Notes under the pieces: generated by a model | Database searches by the model: none | The model's input: only the letters and a program-made list of their open reading frames with translations | What the model was told of the DNA's origin: nothing | Position numbers and translations under genes: made by a program | In this document: positions 1-7,806 of the stretch, piece by piece | How the letters are laid out: each line of letters begins with the position of its first letter | Numbering within the stretch: the first letter of the stretch is position 1 | NCBI GenBank assembly: GCA_029856445.1 | Contig: JAHQWY010000028.1 | Coordinates: forward strand, 1 to 19,566 | Length of the DNA: 19,566 nucleotides | Direction of reading: 5' to 3' | From: Promethearchaeia archaeon | Lineage (GTDB): Archaea > Asgardarchaeota > Lokiarchaeia > Sigyniarchaeales > SOKP01

Positions 1-129
1 ATCACATTTACCCTCTGGCTCAGCAGTAACAAAATCATAATGATATAGAAATAATTCTTCAGGTTTGTCTGATACAAACTGTTGTCCTACTATATTTTCT
101 AATTCAGTTATAACTTCATTATTATTCAT
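1..129 (-). CDS. FAD-linked oxidase, N-terminal fragment cut by window edge
   Basis: Only the first 43 codons lie in the window; the frame is open to base 1. The peptide is a clear paralogue of the oxidase encoded at 6326-7753: 33 of 43 residues are identical without gaps, including the stretch FVSDKPE and the block YHYDF followed by TAEPEGKCD. By that similarity it should be a PCMH/VAO-type flavoprotein that binds FAD through its N-terminal domain. The ATG at 127-129 (reverse) is preceded by a GGTGA-type ribosome site at the same spacing as in the paralogue, and the first ~30 bases upstream are also alike. It is divergent from the dehydratase gene at 306, so the two probably share a control region. 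Whether an Fe-S partner gene follows, as for the paralogue, lies outside the window. Confidence 0.85.
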   Translation of the reverse strand, partial: MNNNEVITELENIVGQQFVSDKPEELFLYHYDFVTAEPEGKCD

Positions 130-165
130 TTTATTTTCACCCTTAATTATAAGTATAAGCGAGTT

Positions 166-177
166 CCTTATATAAAA
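166..177 (-). promoter_or_regulatory. candidate TATA box for the left-edge FAD oxidase
   Basis: On the reverse strand a TTTATATAAGG-like element sits about 40-50 bases before the ATG at 129. With an archaeal TATA-to-start distance of about 25 bases this predicts a short leader that still contains the GGTGA ribosome site. This is inference from spacing and composition; such elements are common by chance in AT-rich DNA. Confidence 0.3.
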
Positions 178-205
178 ATTATTAATCATAAAATCTACGT
201 TTATG

Positions 206-224
206 TAAAAACATTATGTTTTTA
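206..224. promoter_or_regulatory. perfect 9+1+9 palindrome in the divergent intergenic region, candidate operator
   Basis: TAAAAACAT and ATGTTTTTA form perfect inverted arms around a single central T. The site lies in the 176-bp gap (130-305) between the divergent FAD oxidase and BcrB-like genes, the expected place for a dimeric regulator controlling both. No regulator gene is adjacent in the window. The palindrome is AT-rich, so chance is possible, but nine paired bases with a one-base centre is stronger than the surrounding background. Confidence 0.4.
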
Positions 225-305
225 AACTTAAACAGCATAAGTAATCTATAACTGGAAAAATGAGTTCAAACTTCTAATGAAATCTTAGAATCAAGGGAAA
301 AATAA

Positions 306-1622
306 ATGGATATAGAATTGTTTAATAAATATAAAAAACTTGGAAGAGGAAATTGGGGTAAAGATCTTACTATCTGGAAAACCATGTATACCGCGTTTTT
401 AAGTCCACTTAGAAATGCTGAGTTAACACCTTTAAACGAGATGTTTCTCAATATTTTTCTAGACATTTTTAAAGCACGTAAAGAAGGAAAACCAATCATT
501 ATGCATCCTTTTAATTATGAACCTGAATTATTTTTCACTATGGAGATAGCTCCATTAATGCAGGAAGTAATTAGTGTAGGATTAGCTCCTTTCCATATGA
601 ATCAACCTTATATTGATTTCGCAAATAAAATAGGGTATGGTGATAATCCCACTATTTGTAATGCCCAAAGACCTATTATCAGCTTATTAATGCAAGGAGC
701 AGCACCTATGCCTGACCTTCTCTGCTTTCTTTCTACCCCCTGTAACTCCCTTTCAATGTCTTACCAAGTTTTTCAAAATTTAACTGGGATTCCTTCCTTT
801 AACATAGATATACCATATTGGGCTTATGAACAAGAAAACGACTATTATGATGATAAAACAGTTGATTATATAATTAGTCAAACAAAAAATTGTGTTAATT
901 GGATGGAAAATCAAACAAAACTGAAATTCAAAGAAGAAAACTTCAAACAAACAATGGACCTCTGTAATCAAGCACGTGGTTATGTCTTGGAATTTAACGA
1001 GCTTTTAAAAGCGGTTCCCTGTCCAGTTACTAGCCAAACTGGTTTTTGGAATTTTATGACAATGGTAACTCGTGGAGGTACGTTAGACGCTGTTAAAACT
1101 ACTAAATGGATGCGGGATGAGGCAGCAGAAAATGTTAAAAATGGAATTGGAGGGATTCCTAATGAAAAAATCAGAATTGCTTGGCCCTATACTCATATTT
1201 TTTATGATCAGGCTCTATTAACATGGATAGAAAAAACTTTCAATGCTGTTGTCATAATGGATCTTTTAGGGCATTATAAAGTTCTTCCCCATGATACATC
1301 AACAATTGAAAATTGTTATAAAAGCTTAGCTAAGGGGACATTAGATGCTTCGATGGTGGGTAAATGCAGAGGACCTATTGAATATTATATACAATATATG
1401 ATAAATTATATTAAAGATTACAAAATAGATTGCGTTATCATGCCAATGCATTTTGCTTGTAAGCATGTATCTATTATGGGACAAGTAACATCAGAAGCTA
1501 TTAAAGAGGAAACCGGAATTCCATCTTTAATATTTGGGTGTGATTCCTATGATTCAAGAGAAGTCACTTCAGAAGCAATTAAAGACAAAATCTCAGATTT
1601 TGTTTCCCAAGTGGTAATTTAG
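306..1622 (+). CDS. 2-hydroxyacyl-CoA dehydratase / benzoyl-CoA reductase family, BcrB-like subunit (copy 1)
   Basis: A 438-residue protein of the HgdB/BcrB family, the catalytic part of radical 2-hydroxyacyl-CoA dehydratases and class I benzoyl-CoA reductases. Such enzymes hold a [4Fe-4S] cluster in each subunit and receive one low-potential electron from an ATP-dependent activator. Candidate cluster ligands are C118 (NPTIC), C146 (STPCNS) and C385 (FACKH), which line up with the three ligand positions of BcrB as I remember that sequence. The TRGGTLDAVK segment near 256-265 also matches a conserved BcrB block. Length fits BcrB (~435) better than the ~375-residue subunits. The ATG follows AAGGG by 8 bases. 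A T6-C-T6 tract downstream and a separate candidate promoter before the next gene suggest that it can be transcribed alone. Family is secure; substrate is not known. Confidence 0.9.
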   Translation: MDIELFNKYKKLGRGNWGKDLTIWKTMYTAFLSPLRNAELTPLNEMFLNIFLDIFKARKEGKPIIMHPFNYEPELFFTMEIAPLMQEVISVGLAPFHMNQPYIDFANKIGYGDNPTICNAQRPIISLLMQGAAPMPDLLCFLSTPCNSLSMSYQVFQNLTGIPSFNIDIPYWAYEQENDYYDDKTVDYIISQTKNCVNWMENQTKLKFKEENFKQTMDLCNQARGYVLEFNELLKAVPCPVTSQTGFWNFMTMVTRGGTLDAVKTTKWMRDEAAENVKNGIGGIPNEKIRIAWPYTHIFYDQALLTWIEKTFNAVVIMDLLGHYKVLPHDTSTIENCYKSLAKGTLDASMVGKCRGPIEYYIQYMINYIKDYKIDCVIMPMHFACKHVSIMGQVTSEAIKEETGIPSLIFGCDSYDSREVTSEAIKDKISDFVSQVVI

Positions 1623-1629
1623 AATTGTA

Positions 1630-1642
1630 TTTTTTCTTTTTT
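1630..1642 (+). terminator. oligo-T terminator after the first BcrB-like gene
   Basis: Two runs of six T separated by one C begin 8 bases after the stop codon at 1620-1622. Archaeal RNA polymerase terminates at such U-rich tracts without needing a hairpin. It may be partial, since the next dehydratase gene is on the same strand. Confidence 0.5.
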
Positions 1643-1731
1643 GTCTATTTATTAGAAAAATAATTACTTTTTTAATATCAAGAGCGTTATTTATAATAAA
1701 AATTTTTAAATAAATGTATATCCAAAATTTA

Positions 1732-1740
1732 TTATATAAA
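1732..1740 (+). promoter_or_regulatory. candidate TATA box for the BcrC-like / BcrB-like / activator operon
   Basis: TTATATAAA lies 44 bases before the ATG at 1784. With a start site about 25 bases downstream this gives a leader of about 20 bases that contains the AGGGATGAT ribosome-site region. The 161-bp gap 1623-1783 otherwise holds only AT-rich sequence and the upstream gene's T-tract. Confidence 0.35.
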
Positions 1741-1783
1741 TTTGAACATGTTTGGATTTACTAATTAATTTAGGGATGATATT

Positions 1784-2905
1784 ATGCCAATTATTGAAGA
1801 ATTTGAAAATTCTATCCCTCTTATGAATCCTTGGGTAAATAACTGGAAAAATGAGGGTAAAAAAGTTTTAGGATATTTCTGCTCTTATATTCCTGAAGAA
1901 ATATTTCACTCTGCGGATATCTTACCCGTAAGAATGAGAGCAAGAGAATGCGCCGATACACCAATGGGAGATGCTTATATGACACCTACAACCTGTAGTT
2001 TTACAAGATGTTGCCTTGAGTTAGTGAATAGAAAACAATATAAATTTCTTGATGGGATTATCTCTTGTAATAGTTGCGATCAAATCAGACGTCTTTATGA
2101 TAATATTCGATATAAAGCTCCTTTTCCATATCATTACATAATGGGTGTCCCAGGTAATGTAAGTGACACAACAATCGATTGGTTTAAGCATGAAATTACA
2201 AAACTTATACAACATATTGAACAAAATTTTAGTGTTAGCATTACAGATGAGAAATTGAATAAATCAATAAAAGTTTACAATAAATCTCGTACACTCCTTA
2301 AAGATTTATATATGTTAAGAAAACAAAACAATCCTCCTATAACTGGTACTGATGTAATGAATATTTTAACAGCCGGAACTTCTATGCCAAGAGATCAATT
2401 CAATGAACTCTTAGAATCGCAACTCACTCAAATTGCTCAAGAAAATAATAGTATCGATTATAAAAGTAGGATAATGATAATTGGGAGTATGCTCGATGAA
2501 CCAGAATTTATTGAGATTATAGAAAATCTTGGTGGATTAGTAGTTACAGACTCATTATGCCTGGGTACTAGATATTTCTGGGACTTAGTTGATGAAACAC
2601 TAGATCCTATTGATGGTTTAGCAAAACGATATTTATCAAAGATCTCATGTCCTAGGATGACAGATGGACATCAGAAAAGGGAACAATTTATGATGGATAT
2701 GATTAAAGATTTTAACGTTGATGGTGTTATTTTAGAGAGAATGAAATTTTGTGCGTTATGGTGGCCTGAAATTTTTCTTCTTAGAAATAAATTGAAGGAA
2801 ACTGGAATTCCTTCTCTCGAATTAGAAAGAGAATATATATTGAGTGGTGCTGGGGCAATGAAAACACGTGTTCAAACCTTTATTGAAGTATTAGAATCGA
2901 GGTGA
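1784..2905 (+). CDS. 2-hydroxyacyl-CoA dehydratase / benzoyl-CoA reductase family, BcrC-like subunit
   Basis: A 373-residue protein with the N-terminal family signature GYFCSYIPEEI followed by ADILPVRM (residues 30-51). Candidate [4Fe-4S] ligands are C71 (TPTTC), C98 (SCNSCDQIRR) and C323 (KFCALWW). They correspond by position to the YIC, ICD and FCDP cysteines of BcrC as I recall it. Size matches BcrC, HadC and HgdB. It lies between two 438-residue BcrB-like genes and is the only BcrC-like gene visible, so it presumably pairs with one or both. The stop is followed 6 bases later by the GTG start of the next gene, which points to co-transcription. Function as a cluster-bearing subunit of an ATP-activated dehydratase or reductase is well supported by family; substrate is open. 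Confidence 0.9.
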   Translation: MPIIEEFENSIPLMNPWVNNWKNEGKKVLGYFCSYIPEEIFHSADILPVRMRARECADTPMGDAYMTPTTCSFTRCCLELVNRKQYKFLDGIISCNSCDQIRRLYDNIRYKAPFPYHYIMGVPGNVSDTTIDWFKHEITKLIQHIEQNFSVSITDEKLNKSIKVYNKSRTLLKDLYMLRKQNNPPITGTDVMNILTAGTSMPRDQFNELLESQLTQIAQENNSIDYKSRIMIIGSMLDEPEFIEIIENLGGLVVTDSLCLGTRYFWDLVDETLDPIDGLAKRYLSKISCPRMTDGHQKREQFMMDMIKDFNVDGVILERMKFCALWWPEIFLLRNKLKETGIPSLELEREYILSGAGAMKTRVQTFIEVLESR

Positions 2906-2911
2906 ACCTAG

Positions 2912-4228
2912 GTGGATATTGAAAAGTTTAATGAATATAAAAAACTTACTAGGGGCAATTGGGGTAAAGATTTGTCTATGCTAAAGATGATGACAGTGGG
3001 TTTATTAAATCAATATAAGGAAGATGAATTAACCCCAATTATGGAAATGATGTTAAATTATCTCCTTGATGTTCCTAAAGCAAGAAAAGAGGGGAGAAAG
3101 TTCATAATGCATCCATTTAATTATGGTCCCGAAATTTTTTACGCAATGGATTTAACTCCTCTAATGCAAGAAACATATAGTGTTGGATTGGCACCTTTAC
3201 GTCTCAATGAACCTTATCTTGATCTTACTAACAAAATAGGTTATGGAGATAACCCAACTGTTTGCAATGCTCAACGACCATTAATTGGATCTTATATGCA
3301 GGGAGTTGCTCCAATTCCAGATCTATTGTTCTTTTTATCAACACCCTGTAATTCCCTTGCTATGACTTATCAAGTCTTTGAGCAGTTAGCGAATATTCCT
3401 ACCTTTAATATTGATATCCCATATTGGACTTATGACAAAGTTGGCGAATTCAATGATGATCAGGTGATTGATTATATGATAACTCAAACAAAAGAGTTAA
3501 TATCATGGTTAGAACAACAAACCGATCAGAAATTGAATTTAGAGAAACTGCAGGAAACAATGGTAAAAGTAAATCAAGCTAGACAATATATATTAGAATT
3601 TAATGAATTATTAAAAACGGTACCATGCCCAGTAAATAGCCAAGGAGCTTTTGGTAACTTCATTTCTATGGTAGGATGCGGAGGAACTGATGCAGCTGTT
3701 AAATCTACTAAATATTTAAGAGATATAGCAGCAACAAATGTAAAAAATAAAATTGCTGGAGTACCTGACGAAAAAATAAGGATTGCATGGCCTTACACTC
3801 ATATTTTCTTCGATGGAGAGTTATTAACATGGCTGGAAGAGACTTTTCAAGCAGTAGTTATAATGGACTTACTGGGTTTTTATCAAGTTCTACCTCATGA
3901 TGTTTCTACAACTGAAAAATGCTTTGAAAGTTTAGCTAAAGGAGCTTTAGATTTTTCTATGATTGGAACATGTAGAGGTCCAATCGAATATTATATTGAT
4001 TTTCTCTTAAATTATGTAAAGGATTATAAAATAGATTGTGTAATTATGCCAATGCAATTTGCATGTAAACATGCCTACTCAATGGCAAGAGTTAGCTCAG
4101 AAGCAGTACGCGAAGAAACAGACGTTCCCGTTTATATCTTTGGTTGCGATCCTTACGATTCACGTGAAGTAACCTCAGAATCTATAAGGGGAGGCATTTC
4201 AGATTTTATTACACAAGTAGTTTTATAA
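2912..4228 (+). CDS. 2-hydroxyacyl-CoA dehydratase / benzoyl-CoA reductase family, BcrB-like subunit (copy 2)
   Basis: A second 438-residue BcrB-like protein, collinear with the one at 306-1622: same length, and candidate cluster ligands at the same positions C118, C146 and C385. In residues 101-170, 52 of 70 are identical. Differences are spread evenly, as expected for an old duplication rather than a recent one. Start is GTG at 2912, preceded by GAGGTG at the end of the BcrC-like gene, so translation is probably coupled. It is followed 15 bases downstream by the activator. Tight packing with BcrC-like and activator genes makes this copy the likelier primary partner, while copy 1 may be an alternative subunit for another substrate or half of a mixed complex. 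Confidence 0.9.
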   Translation: MDIEKFNEYKKLTRGNWGKDLSMLKMMTVGLLNQYKEDELTPIMEMMLNYLLDVPKARKEGRKFIMHPFNYGPEIFYAMDLTPLMQETYSVGLAPLRLNEPYLDLTNKIGYGDNPTVCNAQRPLIGSYMQGVAPIPDLLFFLSTPCNSLAMTYQVFEQLANIPTFNIDIPYWTYDKVGEFNDDQVIDYMITQTKELISWLEQQTDQKLNLEKLQETMVKVNQARQYILEFNELLKTVPCPVNSQGAFGNFISMVGCGGTDAAVKSTKYLRDIAATNVKNKIAGVPDEKIRIAWPYTHIFFDGELLTWLEETFQAVVIMDLLGFYQVLPHDVSTTEKCFESLAKGALDFSMIGTCRGPIEYYIDFLLNYVKDYKIDCVIMPMQFACKHAYSMARVSSEAVREETDVPVYIFGCDPYDSREVTSESIRGGISDFITQVVL

Positions 4229-4233
4229 GGAGG
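4229..4233 (+). promoter_or_regulatory. strong ribosome binding site deciding the TTG start of the activator gene
   Basis: GGAGG directly follows the TAA of the preceding gene and lies 10 bases before TTG 4244. An ATG at 4234 is too close and in another frame that stops after nine codons, so TTG 4244 is the credible start. Confidence 0.7.
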
Positions 4234-4243
4234 ATGGAAAAAA

Positions 4244-5023
4244 TTGATAGTAGCTGGATGTGATGTAGGTTCCTTAACTGGAAAAGCCGTTATTTTAAAG
4301 GATGGTGAGATTTTCGGTTATAGCATAGTTCCAACAACACCTAAACCAGAAAGAACGGCAAAAAATGCAATGGATGAGGTTCTTAAAAAGGTTAATTTAA
4401 GTTTAGATGATATTGAATATATAGTAGGTACTGGATATGGAAGAGTAAAAATTCCATTTGCGAATTCTGAAACTTCAGAATTAACTTGTCATGGTAGAGG
4501 GGCTCATTCTTTCATCCCATCAATTAGAACGATAATTGATGTAGGTGGACAAGATTGCAAAGTAATAAAAGTGGATAAAAACGGTAAAATATTAGATTTC
4601 GCTATGAATGATAAATGTGCGGCTGGTACAGGTAGATTTCTTGAAGTTATGGCTAAAACATTAGAATTAAAACTCGAAGAGCTTGGTCCCATTTCTTTAA
4701 AAGCGAAAAACCAAGCTAAAATTACAGCCCAATGCAGTGTTTTTGCTGAAACTGAAGTTGTGAGTCTTATGGCTGATGGAATCGAAGTATCTGATATAGT
4801 TGCCGGGATTCATGATGCAATTGCTTCTAGAATAATGTCTCTTGTCTATAGAGTCGGTCTTGAAGAAGATTTTACAATAACAGGAGGAGTAGCTAAAAAT
4901 ACAGGAGTTGTTGCCTATCTTGAAAAAAGAATTGGAGTTGCAGCAAAAAATCTACCTGTTGATCCTCAAATAGTTGGGGCATTAGGAGCAGCTCTCATTG
5001 CTCAAGAACAATTGGGAACTTAA
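4244..5023 (+). CDS. hgdC: ATP-dependent activator of 2-hydroxyacyl-CoA dehydratase (HgdC/BcrA-D family, ASKHA fold)
   Basis: A 259-residue archerase of the acetate kinase/Hsp70-like fold that couples ATP hydrolysis to injection of a low-potential electron into the dehydratase or reductase. The phosphate-binding motif DVGSLTGK is at residues 7-14, DVGGQDCK at 99-106, and TGGVAKN at 213-219. C125 in KCAAGTGRFLEVM and C164 in TAQCSVF are the two cysteines per subunit that bridge a [4Fe-4S] cluster between monomers of a dimer. Length matches HgdC (~260) closely. There is only one activator gene here. HgdC-type homodimers serve dehydratases, while BcrA/BcrD of benzoyl-CoA reductase are a heterodimer, so this mildly favours a dehydratase. 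TTG start with GGAGG at -10. It is the last gene of the forward cluster and ends at an oligo-T terminator. Confidence 0.92.
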   Translation: MIVAGCDVGSLTGKAVILKDGEIFGYSIVPTTPKPERTAKNAMDEVLKKVNLSLDDIEYIVGTGYGRVKIPFANSETSELTCHGRGAHSFIPSIRTIIDVGGQDCKVIKVDKNGKILDFAMNDKCAAGTGRFLEVMAKTLELKLEELGPISLKAKNQAKITAQCSVFAETEVVSLMADGIEVSDIVAGIHDAIASRIMSLVYRVGLEEDFTITGGVAKNTGVVAYLEKRIGVAAKNLPVDPQIVGALGAALIAQEQLGT

Positions 5024-5036
5024 TAAAATTTCTTAA

Positions 5037-5068
5037 TTTTTTTTTTTTTTAAAAATAGAAAAAAAAAA
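5037..5068. terminator. bidirectional terminator between convergent operons
   Basis: A run of 14 T (5037-5050) ends the forward dehydratase cluster. A run of 10 A (5059-5068) is an oligo-T tract for the reverse operon ending at 5083. The 59-bp gap 5024-5082 contains nothing else. Confidence 0.7.
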
Positions 5069-5082
5069 TGTTTTAGAATTCC

Positions 5083-6324
5083 TTAAATTGCTTTCCTGAC
5101 TAATTCAGATATATCATATGCCTTGATGCCATCATTTTCAATATTTGATTTAAATTGATTTAAGCAAAATGGGCAAGATGAAACAATGGCTTCCGCTTGA
5201 GTTTCCATAGCTTCTTCTATTCGTTCTTTGCCAGCAAAAGAAGATAATTCTTTAAAAGCAGATCTAACACCTCCTCCTGAACCACAACACCATGCGTTAT
5301 GTCTATTTCTTGTCATTTCCACTAATTCAATACCAGGTATTGATTCTAATACATCTCTTGGTGCTTTATACATACCCATGTGGCGTCCTAAATGACAGGG
5401 ATCATGATAAGTAATCTTCATCTGAACCTGGTTTTTAAAGATATTTTCCTTATTCTTTGCTTCTTTTCGAATAAACTCAGGTAAATGTTGAACTTCTATT
5501 CCATGATCTAAGTTAAATTTATTGGGATAAGTTTCTTTAAGAGTTCTGTAACAACCAGCACAAGAAGTAATAATCTTTTCGATTCCGTTTTCTTTAAACC
5601 TTTCCACATTCATCTTTGCTAATTCAACTGCTTTTTCAGTTTGACCTGTCATATAAACAGGAGACCCACAGCATCCTTCTTTTTCTAAAATTTTAAATTC
5701 CACACCCAATTCATTTAGAATTTCTGCTGTGGTTATAGCAATTTTTTGTTCCCTATAACTTGCAGTACACCCCACAAAATATGCCAATTTTGCATCTGGT
5801 GATTGCTTAATGTGTGATGGTAACCACTTCAATCGATCTTCATTTTTTTCCATATATGGGTTCTTTTCTATCATTATATGGTCAGTATACTTAGTTTGTT
5901 CTGGCATAGGACCATACCCAACCTTAACAGCCTCTTCTCTCATTGCCATTAACCATTCTCCCGCGTATGTATGAATTTCTGGTATCTGACATTGCTGCAC
6001 GCATGCCAAACAAACAGAACATTGATAGAAAATTTTTGCTAAATTTTCACTCCATTTGAGTTTATCGGTGGTTATTGCCCATGTTAATAGATTTTTCCCA
6101 CCTAGGTAGTAGGCTTCAAATTTTCCAAATTCTCCAGATGGACATACTTTTGACCAATTAGCGTCTTTGTACACCGTCCTACAAGTCCCACATTTACCAC
6201 ATTGAAAAAATATCTCCTGATAATGGGTTAGATCCTGATATCGTTCAAGCTTCTGATTTTCATGTGCCAAAGTTATTTTAGAAATACCCATTCCCGGTAA
6301 ATTTCTTACTCTTCTCTTTGACAT
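5083..6324 (-). CDS. Fe-S oxidoreductase with two 4Fe-4S motifs and two CCG domains (HdrD/GlcF-like)
   Basis: A 413-residue electron-transfer protein. Two ferredoxin-type motifs come first: C42, C45, C48 with C61 (VCPSG), and C102, C105, C108, C112. Two complete CCG domains follow: C186, C218-C219, C255, C258, and C310, C346-C347, C384, C387. Both match the CX31-39CCX35-36CXXC pattern that binds non-cubane [4Fe-4S] clusters in heterodisulfide reductase HdrB/HdrD. The same layout occurs in the Fe-S partners of FAD-linked dehydrogenases (GlcF, GlpC, LutA). ATG 6324 lies one base past the stop of the FAD oxidase gene, and its GAGGAG site is inside that gene, so the two are certainly co-translated partners. 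No membrane anchor is visible. It probably passes electrons between the flavoprotein and a soluble carrier; true heterodisulfide reduction is not shown. Confidence 0.9.
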   Translation of the reverse strand: MSKRRVRNLPGMGISKITLAHENQKLERYQDLTHYQEIFFQCGKCGTCRTVYKDANWSKVCPSGEFGKFEAYYLGGKNLLTWAITTDKLKWSENLAKIFYQCSVCLACVQQCQIPEIHTYAGEWLMAMREEAVKVGYGPMPEQTKYTDHIMIEKNPYMEKNEDRLKWLPSHIKQSPDAKLAYFVGCTASYREQKIAITTAEILNELGVEFKILEKEGCCGSPVYMTGQTEKAVELAKMNVERFKENGIEKIITSCAGCYRTLKETYPNKFNLDHGIEVQHLPEFIRKEAKNKENIFKNQVQMKITYHDPCHLGRHMGMYKAPRDVLESIPGIELVEMTRNRHNAWCCGSGGGVRSAFKELSSFAGKERIEEAMETQAEAIVSSCPFCLNQFKSNIENDGIKAYDISELVRKAI

Positions 6325-6325
6325 A

Positions 6326-7753
6326 TTAATTTTCTCCTCTTCCTTGTCCTGGATTCATTATCTTGTTTGGATCAAGAAGTTTTCTGATTTTTTCAATTAA
6401 TTCACCTGTAGCGGGAAAGATTTTTTCTTTATGTGTTTGATAAGCCCATTTTGGTGATTTATACATTATTGCTCCATCAATTTGTTGAACCTCCTCGTGA
6501 ATTTCTTTTAAAAGATTCCGCGCCTTTTCAATGTCACTTGGATCATTTTTATTAAAATTAATATTTGTACGTGCAACACAATAATGTCCACCAAACATTA
6601 TTCTACTATAAAATTGCGGAGGTTTGTCGTGTTTCAAACAGACTTCCCTTGCTAAATTATAATACCTCACAATATCTCCTGTTGAACAGTAAGAACCAAT
6701 CCATTCACCACCACCACCTCTTGAGAAATTCCAACAACCCCAAACCTGAGTTGGCGGAGCATCAATAGCCTCTACCCCTTGTTCCCTTGACATAAGTTGT
6801 ATTTTGCCTTCTTTACAAATTTCTTTAATAGCTTCACACTGTGCTTCATGTTGTTTAGCAGTATAGGCTTGAGTCGCAATAATACATACAAAATCAGGCA
6901 TTCCTCCTTCTATAGCATCTTTGGGAACATTTTTCTCATTTAAATTTTGGACTGATTGGCTCCAACCGAGATTTACTACGACTATATCTATAATTCCAAG
7001 ACCTGCTTTTGCAAGTTTAAGCATTACAGGAATTCCATCATCCATTCTAAGCGTTGCGCCTGTAAAAACTTCATTATAAGGTAATCTTGGCCATAATTTT
7101 ATAGCTGCTTTAGTTACAATACCGGTTGTACCTTCCCATCCTATAAATAATCCGGCTAAATCTGGTAATGGTTGTCTGCCATACCAGTGTTTAGAGATAC
7201 TACAAGAACCAATTTTAACAAGTTCTCCTGATCCTAATACTGCTTCTAAACCATTTAGAAACTCAGCACCAGACCCACCGATCATTCCTAAATCAAACAT
7301 CCCATAACAAAGACATGAAGGTACTACTCCCGTACCTGGAGGTGACCAGGTTATTCCCGCTCTTAGATTGGGATGTTTTTTTTCAAGGAATCCTTGCAAA
7401 TCTGCCCATGTTATCCCACCTTCTACCACCGCATACATATCATCTTCGTTTACTTCCAATACCCGATTTAACCTTCTTAGATCAACAACGATTCCTCCTT
7501 TTCTGGGAGTGGCGAGAGAGCCAAAATTAATACCAGAAACCCATGGAACAATTGGAATTTTATATTGATTTGCAACTTTGACGATTTCTTGAACTTCCTC
7601 AGCTGAATTTGGCATAACTACGCAATCACATTTTCCTTCTGGCTCAGCTGTTATAAAATCATAATGGTATAGATAATTTATTTCAGGTTTATCTGAAACA
7701 AATTTTTCCCCTACTATTCCTTCCAGTTCTGTAATAATTTCGTTATCTATCAT
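6326..7753 (-). CDS. FAD-binding oxidoreductase, PCMH/VAO superfamily (GlcD-like)
   Basis: A 475-residue flavoprotein. The PCMH-type FAD-binding domain spans about residues 43-223, with a pyrophosphate-contacting stretch PWVSGINFGSLA (70-81), then SPPGTG (137-142) and GWEGTTGIVTKA (205-216). The C-terminal substrate-cap domain ends in the typical NPGQGRG. Related enzymes oxidise 2-hydroxy acids (GlcD, D-lactate dehydrogenase) or para-substituted phenols (vanillyl-alcohol oxidase, 4-cresol methylhydroxylase). The tract PLPDLAGLF preceding the EGTTGI motif occurs across this group and does not separate them. It is third in the reverse operon after corrinoid protein and methyltransferase, and directly before its Fe-S partner. 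A paralogue starts at 129. ATG has GGTGA at -7. Oxidation of a hydroxyl or benzylic carbon with electrons sent to the CCG protein is the likely role. Confidence 0.87.
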   Translation of the reverse strand: MIDNEIITELEGIVGEKFVSDKPEINYLYHYDFITAEPEGKCDCVVMPNSAEEVQEIVKVANQYKIPIVPWVSGINFGSLATPRKGGIVVDLRRLNRVLEVNEDDMYAVVEGGITWADLQGFLEKKHPNLRAGITWSPPGTGVVPSCLCYGMFDLGMIGGSGAEFLNGLEAVLGSGELVKIGSCSISKHWYGRQPLPDLAGLFIGWEGTTGIVTKAAIKLWPRLPYNEVFTGATLRMDDGIPVMLKLAKAGLGIIDIVVVNLGWSQSVQNLNEKNVPKDAIEGGMPDFVCIIATQAYTAKQHEAQCEAIKEICKEGKIQLMSREQGVEAIDAPPTQVWGCWNFSRGGGGEWIGSYCSTGDIVRYYNLAREVCLKHDKPPQFYSRIMFGGHYCVARTNINFNKNDPSDIEKARNLLKEIHEEVQQIDGAIMYKSPKWAYQTHKEKIFPATGELIEKIRKLLDPNKIMNPGQGRGEN

Positions 7754-7757
7754 TTTA

Positions 7758-7806
7758 TTTCACCTATTAAATTATAATAAATCTTTTATATTATTTATAG
7801 ATTAAT
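7758..7806. repeat. 49-bp repeat, copy 1 (methyltransferase 3' end plus intergenic region)
   Basis: This stretch matches 9553-9601 at 42 of 49 bases without gaps. Here it covers the last three codons and stop of the methyltransferase gene and the intergenic segment with the GGTGA site of the FAD oxidase gene. Confidence 0.75.

Noticed and set aside
306..5023. Definite benzoyl-CoA reductase
   Set aside because: There is only one HgdC-type activator gene, whereas BcrA/BcrD are two genes; dehydratases share the same fold, so only the superfamily is claimed.
5083..7753. Genuine heterodisulfide reductase (HdrDE)
   Set aside because: The CCG domains fit, but the partner is an FAD oxidase and no HdrE-like membrane subunit or coenzyme M/B gene is present; a GlcDF-like pair explains the context better.
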